DNA from: Candidatus Woesearchaeota archaeon
GTDB lineage: Archaea > Nanoarchaeota > Nanoarchaeia > Woesearchaeales > JAGVZT01
DNA: 64,000 nucleotides
Assembly (NCBI GenBank): GCA_017608295.1
Contig: JAFCGF010000001.1
Coordinates: forward strand, 1 to 64,000
Reading direction: 5' to 3'
Positions within the stretch are counted from its first letter, which is position 1, and every line of letters starts with the position of its first letter. This document shows positions 57,214-64,000 of the stretch, in pieces. The translations under genes and the position numbers were made by a program. Below the pieces are notes generated by a model. The model searched no databases, had not been told where the DNA came from, and worked only from the letters and a program-made list of their open reading frames with translations.

Positions 57214-58428
57214 ATGCAACAAGACCTTTCTTGTTTCTTTGAAGAGTATCTTGCAAAAGAAAGTATATTCAAAGATAGGGGCATCCTGAATAGTAAGCAT
57301 ACTCCTGAAACCTTGCTTCACAGAGAAGATCAGACAAAGGCACTTGCTCAGATTCTTGCACCTTCTTTAAAGGGCGAAAGAGCCTCGAATGTTTTTATCT
57401 ATGGTAAGACTGGCACTGGCAAGACAGTTACAGTATCTTTTACGACAGAGAATATCCTGAAGGTTGCTAAAGAACACCACTTACCTATCCAAGTTATCTA
57501 CGCCAATTGCAAGCTCGGCCGCATAGCAGATACTGAATACAGGCTGCTTGCTAATCTGTGCAATAAGCTGGGTGAAGAGGTTCCTTCTACTGGTCTCTCA
57601 ACAGGCCAGGTATATAATACATTCAAAGCACTCGTTGACAAAGAAGCGCAGGTTGTCATTCTTGTGCTTGATGAGATAGATGAGCTTGTGAAAAAGACTG
57701 ATGACGCATTCCTCTATAATCTTACTCGGCTGAATGCAGAGCTGCAGCAGGCTAAGGTTTCGTTTGTAGGCATAGCCAATAATGTCTCATTCATCGAAAA
57801 TCTCGACCCGAGGGTGAGGTCTTCTCTTAATGAGGAAGAGCTCCTATTTCCATGTTATAATGCCCTCCAAATCTGTGATATCCTGAAACAGCGCGAAGAA
57901 AAGGCATTCCACGAAGGTATTGTCAATCCAGGCGTGCTGGAGAAATGTGCTGCATTCGCTGCGCGTGACCATGGTGATGCCCGCCGTGCCATTGAGCTCT
58001 TGCGCGTCGCAGGCGAAATCGCCGAGCGGAATAGTTTCAGAAACGTTACCATAGAGCACCTTGACCAGGCAGAGGAGAAAATCGAGCGGGACAGGATGCT
58101 TGACGTCGTGAGAATCCAGCCAAAACAGTACCAACTGGTAGTGTATGGTATTCTTTCCCTCTGGGAAAGAAACACGAGAAGTTTGCTTTCAACAGGAGAG
58201 GTCTATGAATGCTATAAGGGATTATGTGAGCACACAAACCTTCCTGTACTTACCCAACGCCGCATCTCAGACATCATCGCTGACCTAGATACGCAGGGAG
58301 TTGTCAGTGTGGAGGTCATTTCTAAGGGAAGATATGGCCGCACACGAAACATTACCCCTTCAGTCCAGAGAGAAGTCTCGCGCAATATGAAGAAGCTCCT
58401 GGCAAAGAATCTTGACCTTACCTCATGA
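57214..58428 (+). CDS. cdc6: Orc1/Cdc6 origin-binding initiator
   Basis: A 404-residue AAA+ initiator that binds ORBs and loads MCM. Walker A is YGKTGTGKTV, Walker B VILVLDEIDELV, sensor 1 GIANNVSF, the arginine finger region DPRVRSSL, and a C-terminal winged helix (SLWERNTRSLLSTGEVYECYK ... RRISDIIADLDTQGVV). The initiator-specific motif lies near NVSFIENLDPRV. The frame is open to 57139, but ATG 57214 is 30 bases after CTTTTTAACC, the best TATA element. The adjacent origin and downstream PolD genes repeat the arrangement known from Pyrococcus. Confidence 0.93.
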   Translation: MQQDLSCFFEEYLAKESIFKDRGILNSKHTPETLLHREDQTKALAQILAPSLKGERASNVFIYGKTGTGKTVTVSFTTENILKVAKEHHLPIQVIYANCKLGRIADTEYRLLANLCNKLGEEVPSTGLSTGQVYNTFKALVDKEAQVVILVLDEIDELVKKTDDAFLYNLTRLNAELQQAKVSFVGIANNVSFIENLDPRVRSSLNEEELLFPCYNALQICDILKQREEKAFHEGIVNPGVLEKCAAFAARDHGDARRAIELLRVAGEIAERNSFRNVTIEHLDQAEEKIERDRMLDVVRIQPKQYQLVVYGILSLWERNTRSLLSTGEVYECYKGLCEHTNLPVLTQRRISDIIADLDTQGVVSVEVISKGRYGRTRNITPSVQREVSRNMKKLLAKNLDLTS

Positions 58429-58453
58429 GTAACCCGTGAAAAGCATAAGAATC

Positions 58454-60082
58454 ATGGCACACACCCCAGAGCACACAAAAAAAGTTGTTAGGCAGATGCT
58501 TGCAGAGGGAGTGCTCATCAGTCCGGATTTACTGGATGGGCTTGCCAGTGTTGATTTTACACCGGTTCAAGGGGCTGCAGGGCACGAATCAAGCCCTTTT
58601 GTTGTGTCGAAGGACACCCTTGATGTTGCATCTTCATCAAGCCCGCAACAAATCTTGAAGATGAACTGGCCTGAGCTCGAGCGCGCCCGCACAGTGTATG
58701 AGAAAACAGATGACAATAAGGTGTATGATTCTCTCCTCAAGAATTTCCGCGAACAGAGGGCAGAGCCGGAACAGGAAGAAGCCCAATCCTCAGAAATCCC
58801 TATTTCTCCTCCTGAAGTGGTGCATTCTTTTGAGAGGGAAGGCCATTCATGGGGGGTGAAGGATTTTGTTTCTCACTTTAGGGTCCGGTTTCAGGTCCTT
58901 AGTAATATCCTAAGAGATAGACCTGAACTTGCTAATACCACTGCTATTGGCCGTGTCAGTGGCAAGAAAAATGACCATACAGACGGGCCTGTGGCACTTA
59001 TAGGTATGGTGAGGGAAAAGCGCGAAACAAGGAATAAGAACCTTATGCTTCTTATTGAGGACCAAACTGGATTGATGAGGGTTCTGGTGAACAAATCGAA
59101 ACAGGAAATATTCACTCGGGCGCGCGATCTTGTCCAGGATGAAATAGTTGGGATAACTGGAACGAAGAAGGGAGAGATAGTATTTGTGAATGATGTTATC
59201 ATTCCCGGCGTTCCTTTGGGAAAGGAACTGAAAAAGCTTCCTATAGACTGTTCAGCAGCAGTTATCTCAGATATCCATGTAGGTTCCATGAACTTTCTCG
59301 AAGAAGAATTTGAGCAGTTCATCAATTGGATATGTGGCGAAGCAGGCACTGAAGAGCAGCGTGCAGTAGCTAAGGACATAAAATACCTGTTCATTCTCGG
59401 AGACCTTGTCGCCGGCATAGGGATATATCCTGGCCAGGAAGACGAGCTCACAATTCATGACCTTGAGGGGCAATTCAATAAGATTGCTTCTTATCTTAAG
59501 AGGATTCCTGAGCACATCCATATTGTCATTATCTCAGGCAACCACGACGGGGTGCGCCTTGCAGAGCCCCAGCCTCCTCTTGATAAGAAAGCTGCAGCCG
59601 CCCTCTATGAGATTCCCAATGCCCTTATCCTGAGCAACCCTGCATGGGTGCGTCTCTTCAAGACTGCAGATTTCCCAGGTTTTGATTTCTTACTTTACCA
59701 TGGATACAGTTTCATCTATTATGCAGATAATGTCAATTCACTGAGGCAAGCAGGAGGGGTTGATAAGGCGGGAGACATCATGAATTTCCTTATTCAGAGG
59801 AGGCATCTTGCTCCAGCCCATGGATCCACACTGTACCTTCCTGATCCCCGCCGCGACCCTCTCCTCATTAAGAATGTTCCAGATTTTTTTCTCTGTGGTC
59901 ATATTCATAAGTCCGAGGTCACGACATCAAATGGTACGACACTCATTTGTGGAAGCTGCTGGGAAAGCCAGACCAGCTTCGAGAAGAAGCTTGGGCTCCA
60001 CCCTGAGCCGGGGAGAGTACCTATCATCAATTTCCGTACGCGCCAGGTCAAGGTGCTGAAATTCATAAAGGAGGAACAATGA
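58454..60082 (+). CDS. polB: DNA polymerase II (PolD) small subunit DP1
   Basis: Proofreading 3'-5' exonuclease subunit of the archaeal replicase. A helical N-terminal domain and a low-complexity linker are followed by an OB-fold (VALIGMVREKRETRNKNLML) and a calcineurin-like phosphoesterase with all motifs: SDIHVGS, LGDLVAG, SGNHDG, LLYHGYSF and CGHIHKS. ATG 58454 is preferred; a GTG at 58436 would add six residues, and neither start has a clear Shine-Dalgarno. It ends overlapping DP2 by four bases (ATGA), fixing subunit stoichiometry by coupling. Confidence 0.93.
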   Translation: MAHTPEHTKKVVRQMLAEGVLISPDLLDGLASVDFTPVQGAAGHESSPFVVSKDTLDVASSSSPQQILKMNWPELERARTVYEKTDDNKVYDSLLKNFREQRAEPEQEEAQSSEIPISPPEVVHSFEREGHSWGVKDFVSHFRVRFQVLSNILRDRPELANTTAIGRVSGKKNDHTDGPVALIGMVREKRETRNKNLMLLIEDQTGLMRVLVNKSKQEIFTRARDLVQDEIVGITGTKKGEIVFVNDVIIPGVPLGKELKKLPIDCSAAVISDIHVGSMNFLEEEFEQFINWICGEAGTEEQRAVAKDIKYLFILGDLVAGIGIYPGQEDELTIHDLEGQFNKIASYLKRIPEHIHIVIISGNHDGVRLAEPQPPLDKKAAAALYEIPNALILSNPAWVRLFKTADFPGFDFLLYHGYSFIYYADNVNSLRQAGGVDKAGDIMNFLIQRRHLAPAHGSTLYLPDPRRDPLLIKNVPDFFLCGHIHKSEVTTSNGTTLICGSCWESQTSFEKKLGLHPEPGRVPIINFRTRQVKVLKFIKEEQ

Positions 60083-63000
60083 GCGAGCAGAAAGCCCAGA
60101 TGGAAGAGGAATTCCCTGCATCAAGCGAGCGCATGCAGGCCTACTTCAAGAGACTCACTTCTGAGGTGGACCGTTCATATGAGGTTGCAGGCAGGGCTCG
60201 CGCAAAGGGTTTAGACCCTGAAGATAAGGTAGATATTCCCCAGGCAAAGAACATGGCCGAACGTGTGGTTGGTCTTATCTCTATTGTGGCTCCCCAGCTT
60301 GTTGGTACGCAACTCATCCCGAGGATTGGTGAATTAGAAGAGCAATATGGCCTTCTGGATTGGAGGGTCGCCTTGAAAATAGCTGAGGAAACTGCAGCAG
60401 AAAAATTCTGTACATTCAAAGACAAGCAAGAAGCACTTGAGATAGGCGTCCGAGTCGGCTTTACCTACCACACCCTCGGGATTGTGGCAGCCCCGCTCGA
60501 GGGCTTCATAGGGCTGAAGATAAAGAAGACGCGGGATGGAAAGGAATATCTCGCGTCATGCTATGCAGGACCAATTAGAGGGGCAGGAGGCACAGCAGCA
60601 TCCTTCTCAGTTATCCTTGTTGATTATCTCAGGAAGAAGTTTGGATACGCAGCCTATGATCCTGATGAGAAAGAGGTGAATCGGTTCATCACAGAGATAC
60701 GCGATTATCATGAGCGCGTCACTAATCTCCAATATTACCCTAGTGAGGAAGAAATCAAGTTCCTCGTGAGCCACATTTCTGTGGAAGTGGACGGAGACCC
60801 CACTGAGAAGAGAGAGGTATCGAACCATAAAGATCTGCCTCGTGTAGAAACCAACCTGATTCGTGGGGGCATCTGCCTTGTGCTTGCAGAAGGAATATCA
60901 CAAAAGGCACCCAAGCTCTGGAAGCGGCTGTCCAAGTGGGGAAAGGAAATGGACCTTGACCAATGGGACTTCCTTGATGAGTTCCTCACACTGCAGAAAA
61001 AAATCAAAGCAGGAAAAGAATCCGAGAAAGGAGAGAAGACTGAGGAAAAGATTTCTAAGAATTTCACATTCATCAAGGATATGGTCGCAGGAAGGCCGGT
61101 CCTGACACACCCGCTCGAGCCAGGCGGTTTCCGCCTAAGATACGGCAGGGCGCGTGTGACCGGGTTCTCAGCTGGCGCCATCTGCCCTGCAAGCCAGGCT
61201 GTTCTCGATGACTACATAGGTATAGGTACTCAAGTAAAGACAGAGCGCCCAGGAAAGGCATGCTCTCTTACAGTGTGTCATGCTTTGGAAGGGCCTATTG
61301 TACGGCTTTCTGATGGGAGCGTGAAACAATTCAGGACAGCGCACCAGGCGAAGAACTCTCTGAAGGATGTAGAAGAGGTAATTTTTGTAGGCGATATCCT
61401 CACTAATTATGGGGATTTCTCAGAGAATAACCATCCGCTTGTGCCTGCAGGCTACTGCCCCGAGTGGTGGCTTGGGGAGATTGCTAAAGCCCTTGGTCAT
61501 AAGAGGGATGAGGTTGCTGCCCACCTATCAGAAAAAGCAGGTATCAGCCCTGAGGACGCAGAGGCACTGGGCGCGTGGTACTCGCAGAAAGTCCCCCCTC
61601 TTGCTGCCTGCGAGAAGGTATCCCGCACACTCGGCGTTCCCCTACACCCTTCACATATCCACTACTGGAAACTGCTATCTCTCATGGAGGCAAGGCAACT
61701 CATCACCTGGTTGCTCAAGCGGGATGAAAAGGAAGATGGTAAGTGGGTGCTGCCGCTGAAAGCGGCGGAAAAGCGGTACCTTGAGCATATAGGTGCAGAG
61801 CACGATGTAAGTGCAGGAGAATGGGTTGCGATAGCGCCTGAGACCGCACGCGCTCTTGCTCTTGCCCTTGGTCTTGATACGAAAAAGGAAGAAGAAATTA
61901 TCGCTACTATTGAGAAAGCTGTTCAGGACAAAAAATCAACACTTGATGTGATTAACTCTCTATCCTCAATGAAGATACGTGATAAGGCAGGCACATTCAT
62001 CGGCTGCCGCATGGGTCGCCCAGAGAAAAGCAAGATGCGGAAGCTTACAGGAAGCCCACATACCTTATTTCCAGTGGGCCGCGAAGGGGGCAGGCTGAGG
62101 TCGTTTAACGAGGCACTTGAAAAAGGAGTCATCAAGGCAGATTTCCCCTTGTTCGAATGCCCTGAATGTAAGTCCCATAGTGCTTACAGGTCGTGCCACA
62201 GGTGCGGCACCCATACAAAGTTAAAATATTACTGCCGGAAATGCCAGAAGGAACTTCTCATTCCAGAATGCCCGGCTCATGGCCCTATAGATTCCTACAG
62301 GTACATGGAAATTCCTTTCAGGAAATACTTCGAACAGGCTGTTTCCCTTCTCGGAGAGCCAGTCTACCCTGACCTCATCAAGGGTGTACGTGGCACATCC
62401 AATAAAGACCATATTCCTGAGCATTTCTTTAAGGGACTCCTGCGTGCAAAGCATGAAATCAATGTGAATAAGGATGGCACCACCAGATATGATATCACTG
62501 AGCTGCCCATCACCCATTTCACTCCGAAAGAGATTGATACGCCTGTGGAGAAGCTGCGCGAGCTCGGCTACACAAAGGACACCAATGGGAAACCCCTGGA
62601 ACATGATATGCAAGTATGTGAGATATTTCCCCAGGACATTGTGCTACCAGCGAATCTCGAATCATTCGAAGAGGCTGCCGATGAAGTGCTGTTGAGAGTA
62701 GCTGCCTTTGTGGATGAGATGCTTGTCAAGCTGTACGGCCTCGAGCCATATTATAATCTTAAAGAGGGAAAAGACCTCGTCGGTCACCTAGTGATTGGCT
62801 TGGCACCCCATATTTCAGCAGGCACTATGGGGAGGATTATAGGCTTCTCAAGAACGCAAGGATGTTATGCTCACCCGCTGTGGCATGCTGCCCTTCGGCG
62901 CGATTGTGACGGAGATGAATGCTCAGTCATCCTTTTGATGGACGCGCTTCTTAATTTTTCCAGGCAGTATCTTCCGGACAGGAGGGGGAGCCGCACGATG

Positions 63001-63660
63001 GACTCTCCTCTTGTACTCACAGTTGTACTCAACCCCTCAGAAGTAGACGACATGGCCCATGGCCTCGACATCGTTTGGGAATATCCCCCTGAATTCTATG
63101 AAGCTACGCTCGAATACACACACCCAAAAGAGTTTAAGGTAGAGCAACTCGCCCACAGGCTCGACACCCCTGGCCAGTACGAGGGCATGGGCTTTACTCA
63201 CCCTGTGAAGGACATGAATGAAGGGGTATTGTGCTCTGCATACAAGACTATTCCAACGATGATGGAAAAGCTTCAAGGGCAGATGCTCATCGCAGAGCGG
63301 CTTCGTGCTGTCGACGAGGCTGACGTGGCTCGCCTTGTGATTGAGAAGCACTTCATTAAAGACATCAAAGGCAATCTGAGGAAATTCAGCCTGCAGCAGT
63401 TCCGCTGCATAGCATGCAATGAGAAGTATCCTAGGCCGCCGCTTGCAGGCCACTGCACAAAGCCGCGCTGCGGAGGTAAGCTCGTGTTTACGATTGCAGA
63501 AGGCTCTGTGGTGAAATACCTTGAGCCGAGCATCAGCCTCGCTCATAATTATAATCTTCCTGCGTATCTCCAGGAGACATTAAAGCTCACAAAGCAGCGT
63601 ATAGAGAGTGTATTCGGCAAGAAAGAGCAGCAGCTTGGCCTGGGTAAGTGGTTTGGTTAA
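60079..63660 (+). CDS. polC: DNA polymerase II (PolD) large subunit DP2
   Basis: A 1193-residue catalytic subunit with the two-barrel RNA-polymerase-like core. The catalytic loop is LRRDCDGDECSVILLMD. GGICLVLAEGI and PVLTHPLEPGGFRLRYGRAR are conserved N-terminal blocks. A zinc cluster (CPECKSHSAYRSCHRCG ... YCRKCQ) and a C-terminal Cys pair region (CIACNEKY ... CTKPRCGG) are present. No intein interrupts the gene, in contrast to Pyrococcus. Length is within the family range and the end (LGLGKWFG) looks native, though a short PIP-like tail is not evident. Confidence 0.95.
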   Translation: MSEQKAQMEEEFPASSERMQAYFKRLTSEVDRSYEVAGRARAKGLDPEDKVDIPQAKNMAERVVGLISIVAPQLVGTQLIPRIGELEEQYGLLDWRVALKIAEETAAEKFCTFKDKQEALEIGVRVGFTYHTLGIVAAPLEGFIGLKIKKTRDGKEYLASCYAGPIRGAGGTAASFSVILVDYLRKKFGYAAYDPDEKEVNRFITEIRDYHERVTNLQYYPSEEEIKFLVSHISVEVDGDPTEKREVSNHKDLPRVETNLIRGGICLVLAEGISQKAPKLWKRLSKWGKEMDLDQWDFLDEFLTLQKKIKAGKESEKGEKTEEKISKNFTFIKDMVAGRPVLTHPLEPGGFRLRYGRARVTGFSAGAICPASQAVLDDYIGIGTQVKTERPGKACSLTVCHALEGPIVRLSDGSVKQFRTAHQAKNSLKDVEEVIFVGDILTNYGDFSENNHPLVPAGYCPEWWLGEIAKALGHKRDEVAAHLSEKAGISPEDAEALGAWYSQKVPPLAACEKVSRTLGVPLHPSHIHYWKLLSLMEARQLITWLLKRDEKEDGKWVLPLKAAEKRYLEHIGAEHDVSAGEWVAIAPETARALALALGLDTKKEEEIIATIEKAVQDKKSTLDVINSLSSMKIRDKAGTFIGCRMGRPEKSKMRKLTGSPHTLFPVGREGGRLRSFNEALEKGVIKADFPLFECPECKSHSAYRSCHRCGTHTKLKYYCRKCQKELLIPECPAHGPIDSYRYMEIPFRKYFEQAVSLLGEPVYPDLIKGVRGTSNKDHIPEHFFKGLLRAKHEINVNKDGTTRYDITELPITHFTPKEIDTPVEKLRELGYTKDTNGKPLEHDMQVCEIFPQDIVLPANLESFEEAADEVLLRVAAFVDEMLVKLYGLEPYYNLKEGKDLVGHLVIGLAPHISAGTMGRIIGFSRTQGCYAHPLWHAALRRDCDGDECSVILLMDALLNFSRQYLPDRRGSRTMDSPLVLTVVLNPSEVDDMAHGLDIVWEYPPEFYEATLEYTHPKEFKVEQLAHRLDTPGQYEGMGFTHPVKDMNEGVLCSAYKTIPTMMEKLQGQMLIAERLRAVDEADVARLVIEKHFIKDIKGNLRKFSLQQFRCIACNEKYPRPPLAGHCTKPRCGGKLVFTIAEGSVVKYLEPSISLAHNYNLPAYLQETLKLTKQRIESVFGKKEQQLGLGKWFG

Positions 63661-63953
63661 GCAAACACAATCTCAGCATAGGGAATCTTTGCTATGGTCT
63701 TGACTTCTTTCTCTTCCAGCATACCTAGTGAGATGAGCAGGTCAATAGTCTCTCCACCGACAGCAAAGACACTGGTGCAGTGTGGCAAAATATCCCGCAG
63801 CTGGTCAAAGTCCTCAATCGGCTCCCCTTTGAAGAAATCTGAGGTGAGGTCGAGCTGCTTCTTTTCTTCAGTATAACACTTTCCAAAAAGGGATTCATCA
63901 CAGAGTGCAGCTACCTGCCTGCCTTCTGCTTTATGTATCTTGAGGAGAATCAT
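63657..63953 (-). CDS. DUF424 family protein
   Basis: A 98-residue archaeal protein of the DUF424 family: LLKIHKAEGRQVAALCDESLFGK, then FFKGEP and FAVGGETIDLLISLGM. Function unknown; the family is nearly universal in euryarchaea and often lies near translation genes. Its stop shares the TTAA palindrome with the DP2 stop. The start overlaps a probable upstream gene by four bases. Confidence 0.85.
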   Translation of the reverse strand: MILLKIHKAEGRQVAALCDESLFGKCYTEEKKQLDLTSDFFKGEPIEDFDQLRDILPHCTSVFAVGGETIDLLISLGMLEEKEVKTIAKIPYAEIVFA

Positions 63954-64000
63954 CTCAGATCTTTCCGGTCACTGGATGGCGTGCTCCGCATGCCATGCAT
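63950..64000 (-). CDS. Possible 3' end of a gene running off the window
   Basis: From the window edge a frame is open for 16 codons and stops in TGA, overlapping the DUF424 ATG as ATGA, the coupling seen repeatedly here. Too short to identify. Confidence 0.3.
   Translation of the reverse strand: MHGMRSTPSSDRKDLR

Overview
The window is a gene-dense stretch of an archaeal genome. The evidence is a PolD replicase (DP1 and DP2), Orc1/Cdc6, PCNA, GINS, an Sm-like protein, ribosomal proteins L44e, L37e and S17e, an archaeal RNase J, a methanococcal-type S-layer protein, class III (pilin-like) signal sequences, intron-bearing tRNA genes, and TATA boxes 26-30 bases ahead of many start codons (leaderless transcripts). 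Small genes, many 4-base overlaps and several decayed enzymes suggest a streamlined genome. A DPANN lineage such as Woesearchaeota is my guess; no single gene here proves it.

Layout. 1-5.7 kb: truncated RadC, a small ORF, a Dph2 fragment, membrane proteins, L44e, GINS and a radical SAM protein. 5.7-7.1 kb: a visibly AT-rich AAA+ ATPase that looks foreign. 7.1-10.1 kb: S-layer gene with a long leader, then tRNA-Leu(TAG) with an intron in the D-loop. 10.2-17.6 kb: a coiled-coil cluster, a THUMP protein, translin, an MBL hydrolase, AsnRS and endonuclease III. 17.6-30.3 kb: a surface cluster with five pilin-like proteins and a 2607-residue Cys-rich membrane protein. 30.4-33.4 kb: LSm, L37e, tRNA-Leu(CAA), RNase J and PCNA. 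33.4-41.4 kb: transporters, ThyX-like protein with SHMT, PRC-barrel, pseudo-S2P, DHH protein and an isolated 5S rRNA. 41.4-54.8 kb: sugar-nucleotide genes, two tandem Cys-rich secreted paralogues, TraB, and a 1493-residue pilin-like protein. 54.9-56.9 kb: tRNA-Trp, S17e, tRNA-Arg, ribose-1,5-bisphosphate isomerase. 56.9-63.7 kb: a replication origin with two inverted ORB boxes, followed by cdc6, DP1, DP2 and DUF424.

The strongest observations are: (i) the origin with inverted ORBs beside cdc6-polD; (ii) tRNA introns in the D-loop, one with a complete bulge-helix-bulge; (iii) a shared trailer module after three tRNA genes that contains both a complement and a second copy of the tRNA 3' end; (iv) a surface system of class III pilin-like proteins carrying very large Cys-rich ectodomains. 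I saw no CRISPR array, insertion sequence or transposase.
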